Assembly (NCBI GenBank): GCA_002359895.1
Contig: DEOB01000010.1
Location: 730,251 to 794,250 of the forward strand
Length of the DNA: 64,000 bases
Source of the DNA: Stenotrophomonas sp. UBA2629
GTDB lineage: Bacteria; Pseudomonadota; Gammaproteobacteria; Xanthomonadales; Xanthomonadaceae
Direction of reading: 5' to 3'
Below are positions 25,952-35,265 of the stretch, piece after piece. Made by a program: the position numbers and the translations under genes. Within the stretch, counting starts at the first letter, position 1. Every line of letters begins with the position of its first letter. The notes under the pieces were generated by a model that ran no database searches, was not told the DNA's origin, and saw nothing but the letters and a program-made list of their open reading frames with translations.

Positions 25952-26481
25952 TGCGTTCTCCCTTCGACATCCTTGAAGCCTACGAGCGACGCAGCCTGGC
26001 GCATGCCGTGCAGTTGCCCGAGCGCAGTTATTCCCAGGATGTCTGGCGCGGGGTGGGTTACCGCGTCGGCAGCCGTCACCTGGTGTCCGATTTCCGCGAA
26101 GTGGTGGAAATCGTGCCGATGCCACCGATCACGCCGGTGCCCGGTGCACAGGGCTGGCTGCTGGGCGTGGGCAACCTGCGCGGCAACCTGTTTCCGGTGG
26201 TTGACCTGAAGTACTTCCTTGAAGGTGTCCGCACCGCGCCGCAGGAAGGCCAGCGCGTGTTGATCATGCGCCAGGCCGGTGGCGACGTGGCACTGGTCAT
26301 CGACGAGCTGTACGGCCAGCGCAGCTTCGAGCAGCACGCCGAAGTGCCGGCTGCCGATATCGCACAGGGCCGGTACACGCATTTCGTCGAACGTGCATTT
26401 GACGATGAAGGCCGCCACTGGGGTGTTTTCTCGCTGTCGCTGCTTTCCCGCACTCCTGAATTCCGGCAAGCGGCCGCCTGA
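25951..26481 (+). CDS. pilI: Chemotaxis coupling protein PilI (CheW-like)
   Basis: CheW-domain adaptor linking the PilJ receptor to the ChpA kinase. It has 176 residues starting MRSPFDILEAYERR. The CheW fold is recognisable from GVGYRVGSRHLVSDFREVVE, the Pro-rich VPMPPITPVPGAQGWLLGVGNLRGNL and the FPVVDLKYFL strand. The ATG overlaps the pilH stop, and 42 bp separate its stop from pilJ. A soluble cytoplasmic signalling-array component. Confidence 0.93.
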   Translation: MRSPFDILEAYERRSLAHAVQLPERSYSQDVWRGVGYRVGSRHLVSDFREVVEIVPMPPITPVPGAQGWLLGVGNLRGNLFPVVDLKYFLEGVRTAPQEGQRVLIMRQAGGDVALVIDELYGQRSFEQHAEVPAADIAQGRYTHFVERAFDDEGRHWGVFSLSLLSRTPEFRQAAA

Positions 26482-26523
26482 TCGGCGCGCTTGCCCCTTC
26501 GCATTGGATATCGAGGTCGAACG

Positions 26524-28560
26524 ATGAGTACTGCTTCCGAAGGCGCCAGAGCTGGCAAGCTGGGCAATGTGGGCACCAATTTCTGGCTGGGCCTGCTGGT
26601 GCTGTCGATGGTCGTGTTTGGTGCCAATACCGGCGTAGCGACCTGGCAGGGCAGTCGTCTGGCCGGTGCCAGTACCGGCGCGGCCGATCTGCAGGTGCTT
26701 TCGCAGCAGTTGGCCAACCAGGGCCGAGAAGCGGTGGCCGGCAGTCGCACCAGCTACGCCGCGTTCAAGGACACCCGCAACAAGATTGAAAGCACGGTGA
26801 GCGAGCTGCAGGGCCGCTTCGGCAACGAGACCGGCGTGTCCGGCCCGTTGCGAGAGCTGGTTGAAACCTGGAGGCCGCTGTCCAAGAACGCCGAGCAGAT
26901 CGTGGCCAGTGAGCCGGCGGTGCTGGCCTTGGCCGGTAACGCCGACAACTTTGTTGGCGCGGTGCCGCAGTTGCAGGCGCAGTTGAACGAAGTGGTGCGT
27001 GCAATGACGGCGGGCGGCGCGCAGGCCTCGCAGGTCTACAACGGTCTGCAGCAGGTGGTTGTGGTTGGCACCATGGCCCGCCGCGTGACCGAAATCCGCG
27101 CCGGTGGCCAAGCAGCCAGTGGTGCCGGTGACGCGCTGGCGCGCGACATGGTGGTTTTTTCGCAGGTGCTTGAAGGCCTGCGTCAGGGCAACGAAGAGTT
27201 GGGCATCGCCGCAGTGCGCAATGCCAACGCACAGGTTGCGCTGGAACAGTCGGCCACCCAGTGGGCAAAGATGAAGAAGGATGCTGACGCCATCCTGGCC
27301 AGCTCGCGCAACCTGTTTGCCGCGCAGTCCTCGGCTGCGGCAATGACCAGCGGCTCGGACAAAATGCTGGAAAGCAGCCGCAAGCTGTTTGATGCGTTCT
27401 CGGCATTCGGCTCGGCACGTGACACCCGCATCTTCCCAAACTTCTGGTGGAGCGTGATCTTCGGCGGCCTGTCGGTGCTGTCGATCATCGGCTTTGTATG
27501 GAGCTCAGTGCGCGGCCGCTCGCGCGAGCAGGAGCTGCGTTACCAGACCCAGGTGGAATTCAACAGCCGCAACCAGCAGGCCATCATGCGGTTGCTGGAT
27601 GAAATCAGCTCGCTGGGTGAAGGCGATCTGACGGTAAAAGCCTCGGTGACCGAGGACATGACCGGCGCCATCGCCGACGCAATCAACTACGCCGTGGATG
27701 AACTGCGCAACCTGGTGACCACCATCAACGACATGTCCGGCAAGGTGGCCGTGTCGGCGCAGGAAACCCAGGCAACGGCCATGCAGCTGGCTGAAGCGGC
27801 CGGGCACCAGGCCGACGAAATCACCAGCGCCTCCGAGCGCATCGGTGAAATCGCATCGTCCATTGAGCAGGTCTCACGCAACTCCACCGAGTCGGCCGAA
27901 GTGGCACAGCGCTCGGTGGTCATCGCCACCGAAGGTGCCGGCGTGGTGCGTCAGACCATTCAGGGCATGGACCAGATCCGCGACCAGATCCAGGAAACCT
28001 CCAAGCGCATCAAGCGGCTGGGTGAGTCCTCGCAGGAAATCGGCTCGATCGTGGAACTGATCAACGACATTTCCGAGCAGACCAACATCCTGGCGTTGAA
28101 CGCCGCCGTGCAGGCCGCATCCGCCGGTGAGGCCGGCCGCGGTTTCGCTGTGGTGGCCGACGAAGTGCAGCGCCTGGCAGAACGTACCTCCGGTGCGACG
28201 CGGCGAATCGAAGGCTTGGTGCAGGCGATTCAGGCCGATACCAACGAAGCGGTCACCTCGATGGAACAGACCACCGCCGAAGTGGTGTCCGGTGCGCGCC
28301 TGGCCGAAGACGCCGGCACCGCGCTGACCGAAATCGAACGCGTGTCCAACGCGCTCAACAACCTGATTAAAAACATCTCCATCGCCGCGAACCAGCAGGC
28401 CTCGGCTGCAACGGACATCACCCAGACGATGGGCGTGATCCGGCAGATTACCGGCCAGACCTCGCAGGGCGCGGGGCAGACCGCCGATTCGCTGGGCCAG
28501 CTGAACCAGCTGGCGGCGGAGCTGCGCCGTTCGGTGGCCGACTTCAAGCTGCCGGCCTGA
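26524..28560 (+). CDS. pilJ: Methyl-accepting chemoreceptor PilJ
   Basis: Membrane chemoreceptor of the type IV pilus Chp system, thought to sense pilus tension or retracted pilin in P. aeruginosa. The 678-residue form starts behind GAGGTCGA. Transmembrane helices lie at about residues 17-40 (NFWLGLLVLSMVVFGAN) and 306-325 (FWWSVIFGGLSVLSIIGF). They enclose a periplasmic helical PilJ domain of about 265 residues. The cytoplasmic part has a HAMP-like segment and the MCP signalling hairpin, with tip motif NILALNAAVQAASAGEAGRG and ADEVQRLAERT. No pilK (CheR-type methyltransferase) gene follows, unlike P. aeruginosa. Confidence 0.94.
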   Translation: MSTASEGARAGKLGNVGTNFWLGLLVLSMVVFGANTGVATWQGSRLAGASTGAADLQVLSQQLANQGREAVAGSRTSYAAFKDTRNKIESTVSELQGRFGNETGVSGPLRELVETWRPLSKNAEQIVASEPAVLALAGNADNFVGAVPQLQAQLNEVVRAMTAGGAQASQVYNGLQQVVVVGTMARRVTEIRAGGQAASGAGDALARDMVVFSQVLEGLRQGNEELGIAAVRNANAQVALEQSATQWAKMKKDADAILASSRNLFAAQSSAAAMTSGSDKMLESSRKLFDAFSAFGSARDTRIFPNFWWSVIFGGLSVLSIIGFVWSSVRGRSREQELRYQTQVEFNSRNQQAIMRLLDEISSLGEGDLTVKASVTEDMTGAIADAINYAVDELRNLVTTINDMSGKVAVSAQETQATAMQLAEAAGHQADEITSASERIGEIASSIEQVSRNSTESAEVAQRSVVIATEGAGVVRQTIQGMDQIRDQIQETSKRIKRLGESSQEIGSIVELINDISEQTNILALNAAVQAASAGEAGRGFAVVADEVQRLAERTSGATRRIEGLVQAIQADTNEAVTSMEQTTAEVVSGARLAEDAGTALTEIERVSNALNNLIKNISIAANQQASAATDITQTMGVIRQITGQTSQGAGQTADSLGQLNQLAAELRRSVADFKLPA

Positions 28561-28677
28561 TCGGGCACGTGCGCTGAGGCAGTCGGGGATGCAAAGGAAC
28601 CAGCAGATGAAGTGTCGCCATAACGCAAAGCAGGGCCGCCCGGACGGCATGCAATTGATGCTGTACAGGGGAGTGCG

Positions 28678-31600
28678 ATGAGTACCTTGCGCGATGCCAT
28701 GAGCCATGCGGCCCTTGGCTGGGTGAAGCCCGAGTTGGACGAGACCCTGCGCCAGGTGCGCAGCGAGGTCGAGTACTTCGTGGAAGACCCCAGCGACACC
28801 AGCCGCATGCGTTTCTGTGCCGGCTACCTGCACCAGGTGCAGGGCACCCTGCGCATGGTCGAGCTGTACGCCCCGGCGATGGTTGCCGAGGAACTGGAAC
28901 AACTGGCCAACGCCGTGCGCGATGGTGCGGTCAGCGACCGCGACGAGGCCTGCGGCACGTTGATGCGCGGCACGGTGCTGCTGCCGGATTACCTGGAACG
29001 CCTGCAGAACGGTCACCGCGACATTCCGATCGTGCTGTTGCCGCTGCTCAATGAAATCCGTGCCGCACGCGGCGCCGAAGGCATCAACGAAGGCGTGTTG
29101 CTCGCCTTCAATCCGGATGCCAGCAACGCCACTGCCGACGAGCTGGAACACGCCCGTGGCAGCCTGCGCGGGCGTAACCGCGAGCTGCTGGATACCGTGG
29201 GCAGTGCGGTCAAAGAAGAACTGATGCGCATCAAGGATGCGCTGGATCTGCATGTGCGCACCGGTGGTAACCCCGCCGATCTGCAGGTGCAGGTAAGTGA
29301 ACTGGGCGCGGTCGCCGACACCCTCGGGGTGATGGGGCTGGGCGTGGCCCGTGGCATCGTCGGCCAGCAGCGCGACGCGCTGCGCGAAGTGGTATCCGGC
29401 GCGCGCACCATCGACGACAACCTGCTGCTGGATATCGCTGGCGCGCTGCTGTACGTGGATGCGTCGCTGGATGACCAGGTGGCCCATCTGGGCGCCAACA
29501 GCAACGGTGAGGATGACGCGGGCGCGGTTGAGAGCCGGCGCACGGTGGAAGTGCTGGCACATGAAGCCATCGCCAACTTCATGGCCGCGCGTGAGTCGTT
29601 CGTGGCCTTCATTGAAACCAATTGGGACCACCAGCGCTTGGCGGAAGTGCCGCGCCTGTTGGATGAAGTCAGCGGCGCGCTGCGCATGCTGGAAATCCCG
29701 GAACCGGCCGGCTACCTGCAGGCCGTTCGCCAGTACATCAAGGCCGAGCTGATCGAGCGTCAGCGCGTGCCCAGCGGCCGCCAGCTGGATACTTTGGCCG
29801 ATGCGATGGCCAGCCTTGAGTACTACCTCGAAGCGCTGCGCGATCGCCGCCCTGGCCGTGAGGAAATCCTCGACATCACACGCAGCAGCCTGGAAGCATT
29901 GCACTACTGGCCGTTGCCGTCGGGCAGGGATGAGCAAACGCCGGTGGCTGCTGTCGCATCGCCGTTGGCTGTTGCATCGTTTGATACGGTTGAAACATCT
30001 GCAGCGCAGGATCAACCGGCGCCCTCGGAACGCCCGGAGCCGGGTGCTTTTGTGGCCGCCCCGCTGCCGCCGCCGCTGCCTTCGCTGGCTGATGTGCAGG
30101 CATCAAGCGAGGGCGCAATTCCGTTGGTCTTCGCCGCCGCCATCAATGCAAAACCGGTGCCTGTTGCGTCTGATTCCGCTGCGGAAATGGCATCGGATTC
30201 GAACGTCTTCGATCCGGTTGCCGCCGAAGACCTGCCCAGCAGCGATGCCGGCTACACCGTGGCGCCCATCGCGCTGGAAGGGTTTGATGTTGCCGATGCC
30301 GGCGACATCACCCCGCTTGCACCGCTGACGCTGGACCCCATCGCCGCCGAGTTGGACGACGCTGCACCTTCGACAGCGGCTGACGTCTATACGTTTGACA
30401 GCAGCGCATTGGAGCTGGACGTAGAGGACGCACCGGTTTCGGCCGTGCAGCCCAGCAAGTCTGCCTACAACTTCGACCTGCACACCACCGATGCCTTCTT
30501 CGAGCCCGTGCTTGAAGAGCAGGCGCCGGTGATCGCCGACGCCTCCGTGTCAGATAACACGCTGGAGTGGCAGCTGGAGGTCGCACCGTTGGCTGATGCC
30601 ACGCTGGAGCCGCAGCAGTTGCCGGTTGAAGTCAGCGTTGACGGCGTCGCCATGGACGATGCAATGGCAGTCGCGCTTGATGCGGATGTCGATGTCGCCA
30701 CGGCGGCCTTCATGGCTGAACTCAATGCAGCTTCCGAGTCGTTCGAAGGCATCAACGCCGCGCACGACGTTGCTGAGCCGGTGGCTGAGGTCGCAATGGC
30801 GCACTCCACGGTCGCCAGCAGCGCAGCAGCGCCATTTGCCGGTGCAGCTACCCATCAGCTGGAAGGCGGCTTCATCGACAACGGCGATGCAATCGACCAG
30901 GACATCCGCGACGTCTTCATTGAAGAATTCGACGAAGAGCTGGTGAACCTGGGCAACCTGTTGCCGGCTTGGCGCGCCGCGCCGGGCAATGCCGAGCGCC
31001 TGCGCCCGGTGCGCCGCGTATTCCATACGCTCAAGGGCAGTGGCCGCCTGGTCGGCGCCCGTACCTTGGGTGAGTTCAGCTGGAAGATCGAAAGCATGCT
31101 CAACCGCGTGCTTGAGGGTAACCGTCCGGCCAGCCCGGCCGTGGTGGCCATGGTCAACCAGGCCTACGACGTGCTGCCGGAGCTTAATGCCGCGCTGCGT
31201 GGCAATGGCACCATCCAGTCCGATCTGATCGGCATGCAGGATGTCGCCGAGCGCGTGGCGGCTGGCGAGGAGGCTTTCCACATTGTGGGCGCGCAGGACG
31301 TGCCTGCAGCCAGCGCGGAAGAGACGGTTGATTCCGCGCCGCAGGGCGATGACGGTGAAGGTATGCCGGCATCGGTGGACAGCGTGCTGCGCGAGATTCT
31401 GGAAGCCGAAATCGGCGTCCACCTGGAAACGGTGAATGGCTGGCTGACGCAATCCCAGCAGCAACCGCAACCGGTATCGGAAGAACTGTTGCGCGCCGTG
31501 CATACCATGAGTGGTGCGTTCGCCATGACCGATGTGCCGGTGATCACCGGCATCACCATGCCGGCCGAGTCGTATGTGAAACGCTCCCTGGCTGCAGGTA

Positions 31601-34600
31601 TCACCCCGGCCGCCAGCGGCGTGGGTGCGTTGACGCAGATGGCAGCCGCAGTCGGTACAACGATTGCCGCGCTGCGCGACCCGTCGCCGCGCATCCCAGC
31701 ATTCCCGGGCGTGGCCGAGCGCCTGCAGGCGCTGGCAGACGCATTGCCCGATGCCAAGTGGCCGCCGATGTCCATGGACGACGAAGTGGATTTTGCCGAC
31801 GACGATTTCGACGCGGATGCCGATGCAGCCGCAGGGTCGGTCGTTGTGGAAGATGCATCCAAGCCCGAGCTCGAAGGCGTGGAAGACCTGTCCGCGTACT
31901 TCGACCCGACGCTGCTCGATGGCACCTTGGGCGATCTGCCGACGTTCCTGTCCGAGCCGGTACGCCCGGTCAGTGAACCGGCGGCTGAGGATGCTCCGGT
32001 AAGTGACGCGTTTGAGTACGTTTCGGCCGATGCCCCGTCTGTGGAGGCATTGGACGACGCTGTTGACGATGCGTCGGATCTGGCCGCCTCGGACGTGGCG
32101 GAAGACGCTGCACTGTCGGAGGCTCCGCTTGCCACCGGATCTTTGGCTGACGACGCTGCTGTCGAGGAAGCTGACGCCGCCGCCATGGGCGCGGAAGACG
32201 CCGATTCCGCACACGCAACTGAAGCCGTTGTCGAAGAGCTTGCTGCTGAACCGCCGTTGGACGAACAGGATGCAGATGCATCGGATGAAACTACGGCCCT
32301 GGACGACGCTGCTGACAGCGACGCCGAAGCGGTAGTCGAACTCGACGCGCTGGAGCCGATCGCTGAGGTCGTGGATGCGCAGGACATTGAGGCTGCAGCG
32401 CAGATTGAGGTCAGTGACCTTGCAGCCGAAGGTACTGAAGAAGCAGAGTCCAACGTTGCCGGGAATCTCGACGCCGTCGACATGGCGGGTGCGTTGGAGA
32501 TCGTCGGCAACGAGGCCGTGCAAACTGATGCTGACGCGGCGGATGAGCGTGAAGTAGAAATCGCTTCGCTGGACATCACCGACGCCGGTGAATCCACGCC
32601 GGTGCTCGCTGATATCGAAGAAGCTGCCGAAACCTCGCAGCCTCATGCGGACGACGCTGCGGTGGAAGAAGCCCCAGCCGAGCAGTCCCTGCTCGAAGAT
32701 GTTGCCGAAGCCGAAGCCGAAGCCGAAGCCGAAGTCGAAGTCGAAGTCGAGAGCGAAGAACAACCGGTTGCCGACATCGTTGCCGAACTGCCTTCCGAGG
32801 CCGCCGCCATCGTGCTGGCCCCGCTCACTGCGCCGCTGCCGGAAGATGCACCGCAGGCGCCGGTCGAGCCGGTTGCCGCCCAGTTTGACGCCGGCCCGCT
32901 GGACTTCAGTGAACTGGATCGCGAGCTCATCGACATTTTCGTCGAGGAAGGCAAGGACCTGCTCGACCATTGCGATGGTCTGGTCAGCGAGCTGCGTACC
33001 GCGCCGGAAGACCGCGAAGCACTGGCGGGCCTGCAGCGTGATCTGCACACCCTCAAGGGTGGTGCGCGCATGGCCGGTATCAATGCCATTGGCGACCTGG
33101 GCCACGGCATCGAGTCGCTGCTGGAAGCCATTGCCGCCAACCGCACCGAAATGACGCGCGGCGACGTGCAGTTGCTGGAGCGTGGTTTCGACCGCCTGCA
33201 TCAGCTGTTGATCCGTACCGGCGAACACCGCGCCGTGCAGATGCCGCACGATCTGATCGAAGCGTTTGAAGCGCGTACCGACGGCCGTGCCGAAGCGGCT
33301 GCCGCGCCGGTCACCGCATCCGTGCCCAACACGGCCGCAGGCAATGCCGTGCAGCCGCAGGCGATCGAAACCCCGCAGCCGCTGACCGCCAACGAGCCCT
33401 TGTCGGCGCCGCTGGCCGAAGAGCAGGCAAGCGAGGACGATGGCTCGCCGCGTGGACAGGAACAGGTGCGCGTGCGCGCCGATCTGCTCGACAGCCTGGT
33501 CAACCACGCCGGTGAAGTGGCGATTTACCGCTCGCGTCTGGAGCAGCAGCTGGGTGCCTTCCGTGGCGCCATGGCCGAGCTTGACCGCACCAACGCGCGT
33601 CTGCGCGACCAGCTGCGTCGTCTGGATCTGGAAACCGAGGCGCAGATCGTTGCCCGTTACCGCCGCGAGCATGAACAGGCCGACCAGACTTTCGATCCGC
33701 TGGAACTGGACCGCTTCTCCACGCTGCAGCAGCTTAGCCGTGCGCTGAACGAGTCCGCAGCCGACTTGGGCGGTCTGCAGGGCGTGCTGGATGATCTGGC
33801 CCGTAACTACGATGTGTTGCTGCAGCAGCAGTCGCGTGTCAGTTCGGAACTGCAGGACGGCCTGATGCGTGCGCGCATGGTGCCGTTCGATGGCCTGGTG
33901 CCGCGCCTGCGTCGCGTGGTGCGTCAGGCTGCGCAGGAAACCGACAAGCAGGTACACCTGAAGCTGGAAGGCACGCACGGCGAACTGGACCGCAATGTGC
34001 TCGACCGCATGGTCGCGCCGCTGGAACACATGCTGCGCAATTCCGTGGCCCATGGTTTGGAACTGCCGGCCACGCGTGCTGAAGCCGGCAAGCCGGAAGA
34101 GGGTGAAATCACCCTGCGCCTGCGCCGTGAAGGTTCGGAAATCGTGCTGGAAGTCGGCGACGACGGTGCTGGCCTGGACCGCGACGCAATTCGCCGCCGC
34201 GCCGAACAGCGCGGTCTGCTGGCCGCCAACGAAGCGCTGGACGACACGCGTCTGGATCAGATGATCTTCGCCTCCGGTTTCAGTACCAGCGAACAGGTCA
34301 GCCAGTTGGCCGGCCGTGGCGTGGGCATGGACGTGGTGCGTAACGAAGTCCGCCAGCTGGGCGGCTCGGTGGATATCCATTCGGTGCGTGGCGAAGGTGC
34401 CACCTTCACCCTGCGCCTGCCGCAGACGCTGGCGGTCACCCAGGCGGTGTTCGTGCGTATCGGCGAAACCACCTACGCGGTGCCGGTGGCCTCGGTCAGC
34501 GGTATCGGTCGCATCTCCCGCGATCGCTTTGATGCCGGGCAGGGCGGTTACCACTACAACGGTGAAGACTTCACCCTGTACAACCTTGGTGCATTGGTCG

Positions 34601-35265
34601 GCCAAGCCGCTGCCAAGGCCGAAGGCCAGGCGGAGATTCCGCTGCTGCTGGTGCGCTCGGGCGACCTGCGTGCAGCCGTGGCCATCGACCAGGTGCTGGG
34701 CAACCGTGAAATCGTGGTCAAGCCGGTGGGCCTGCAGATCGCCTCGGTACCGGGCATCTACGGCGCAACCATCACCGGCGAAGGCAACGTGGTGGTGATT
34801 CTGGACGTCGCACCGCTGGTACGTCGTCACTTGGCACAGCCGCAGCAGCCGGTGGAAACCTCGGCGGTCGCGCAACAGCGCAACGTGCCGTTGGTGATGG
34901 TGGTGGATGACTCGCTGACCATGCGCAAGGTCACCGGCCGCGTGCTGGAACGCCACAACTTTGAAGTGGCGGTTGCACGCGACGGCATCGAGGCCTTGGA
35001 GCAGTTGGAAGAGCGTGTGCCCGACCTGATGCTGCTGGATATCGAAATGCCACGTATGGACGGCTACGAACTGGCGACCGCCATGCGTGCCGATGCCCGT
35101 TACAAGGACGTGCCGATTGTAATGATCACCTCGCGCAGTGGCGACAAGCATCGTCAGCGCGCCTTCGAGATTGGCGTGCAGCGCTACCTCGGTAAGCCGT
35201 ATCAGGAGCTGGATCTGATGCGCAATGTTTATGACCTGCTGGGGATTGCACGTGTACGCGAATGA
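28678..35265 (+). CDS. chpA: Hybrid CheA-type histidine kinase ChpA (PilL) with multiple Hpt domains
   Basis: Central 2195-residue kinase of the twitching-motility chemosensory system. Five Hpt-like segments can be seen. His52 (HQVQG) lacks the conserved Lys. Asp329 (DEVSGALRM) replaces the His. His783 (FHTLKGSG) is canonical. His942 (VHTMSGAF) has Ser for Lys. His1457 (LHTLKGG) is canonical. Two long low-complexity linkers, Pro/Ala-acidic at about 420-740 and very acidic Ala/Asp/Glu at about 1100-1375, separate them. Dimerisation and ATPase domains follow, with N-box HMLRNSVAHGLE near residue 1784, GDDGAGLD and GRGVGMDVV. A CheW-like domain and a C-terminal receiver with Asp2121 (LLDIEMPRMDGYE) end the protein. 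Its 3' end overlaps the chpB-like gene. Confidence 0.95.
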   Translation: MSTLRDAMSHAALGWVKPELDETLRQVRSEVEYFVEDPSDTSRMRFCAGYLHQVQGTLRMVELYAPAMVAEELEQLANAVRDGAVSDRDEACGTLMRGTVLLPDYLERLQNGHRDIPIVLLPLLNEIRAARGAEGINEGVLLAFNPDASNATADELEHARGSLRGRNRELLDTVGSAVKEELMRIKDALDLHVRTGGNPADLQVQVSELGAVADTLGVMGLGVARGIVGQQRDALREVVSGARTIDDNLLLDIAGALLYVDASLDDQVAHLGANSNGEDDAGAVESRRTVEVLAHEAIANFMAARESFVAFIETNWDHQRLAEVPRLLDEVSGALRMLEIPEPAGYLQAVRQYIKAELIERQRVPSGRQLDTLADAMASLEYYLEALRDRRPGREEILDITRSSLEALHYWPLPSGRDEQTPVAAVASPLAVASFDTVETSAAQDQPAPSERPEPGAFVAAPLPPPLPSLADVQASSEGAIPLVFAAAINAKPVPVASDSAAEMASDSNVFDPVAAEDLPSSDAGYTVAPIALEGFDVADAGDITPLAPLTLDPIAAELDDAAPSTAADVYTFDSSALELDVEDAPVSAVQPSKSAYNFDLHTTDAFFEPVLEEQAPVIADASVSDNTLEWQLEVAPLADATLEPQQLPVEVSVDGVAMDDAMAVALDADVDVATAAFMAELNAASESFEGINAAHDVAEPVAEVAMAHSTVASSAAAPFAGAATHQLEGGFIDNGDAIDQDIRDVFIEEFDEELVNLGNLLPAWRAAPGNAERLRPVRRVFHTLKGSGRLVGARTLGEFSWKIESMLNRVLEGNRPASPAVVAMVNQAYDVLPELNAALRGNGTIQSDLIGMQDVAERVAAGEEAFHIVGAQDVPAASAEETVDSAPQGDDGEGMPASVDSVLREILEAEIGVHLETVNGWLTQSQQQPQPVSEELLRAVHTMSGAFAMTDVPVITGITMPAESYVKRSLAAGITPAASGVGALTQMAAAVGTTIAALRDPSPRIPAFPGVAERLQALADALPDAKWPPMSMDDEVDFADDDFDADADAAAGSVVVEDASKPELEGVEDLSAYFDPTLLDGTLGDLPTFLSEPVRPVSEPAAEDAPVSDAFEYVSADAPSVEALDDAVDDASDLAASDVAEDAALSEAPLATGSLADDAAVEEADAAAMGAEDADSAHATEAVVEELAAEPPLDEQDADASDETTALDDAADSDAEAVVELDALEPIAEVVDAQDIEAAAQIEVSDLAAEGTEEAESNVAGNLDAVDMAGALEIVGNEAVQTDADAADEREVEIASLDITDAGESTPVLADIEEAAETSQPHADDAAVEEAPAEQSLLEDVAEAEAEAEAEVEVEVESEEQPVADIVAELPSEAAAIVLAPLTAPLPEDAPQAPVEPVAAQFDAGPLDFSELDRELIDIFVEEGKDLLDHCDGLVSELRTAPEDREALAGLQRDLHTLKGGARMAGINAIGDLGHGIESLLEAIAANRTEMTRGDVQLLERGFDRLHQLLIRTGEHRAVQMPHDLIEAFEARTDGRAEAAAAPVTASVPNTAAGNAVQPQAIETPQPLTANEPLSAPLAEEQASEDDGSPRGQEQVRVRADLLDSLVNHAGEVAIYRSRLEQQLGAFRGAMAELDRTNARLRDQLRRLDLETEAQIVARYRREHEQADQTFDPLELDRFSTLQQLSRALNESAADLGGLQGVLDDLARNYDVLLQQQSRVSSELQDGLMRARMVPFDGLVPRLRRVVRQAAQETDKQVHLKLEGTHGELDRNVLDRMVAPLEHMLRNSVAHGLELPATRAEAGKPEEGEITLRLRREGSEIVLEVGDDGAGLDRDAIRRRAEQRGLLAANEALDDTRLDQMIFASGFSTSEQVSQLAGRGVGMDVVRNEVRQLGGSVDIHSVRGEGATFTLRLPQTLAVTQAVFVRIGETTYAVPVASVSGIGRISRDRFDAGQGGYHYNGEDFTLYNLGALVGQAAAKAEGQAEIPLLLVRSGDLRAAVAIDQVLGNREIVVKPVGLQIASVPGIYGATITGEGNVVVILDVAPLVRRHLAQPQQPVETSAVAQQRNVPLVMVVDDSLTMRKVTGRVLERHNFEVAVARDGIEALEQLEERVPDLMLLDIEMPRMDGYELATAMRADARYKDVPIVMITSRSGDKHRQRAFEIGVQRYLGKPYQELDLMRNVYDLLGIARVRE
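32707..32748 (+). repeat. In-frame hexanucleotide microsatellite in chpA
   Basis: Seven consecutive six-base units, four GAAGCC then three GAAGTC, encode an alternating Glu-Ala/Glu-Val run in the acidic linker of ChpA. Because the unit is two codons, slippage would change linker length without shifting the frame. Confidence 0.85.
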
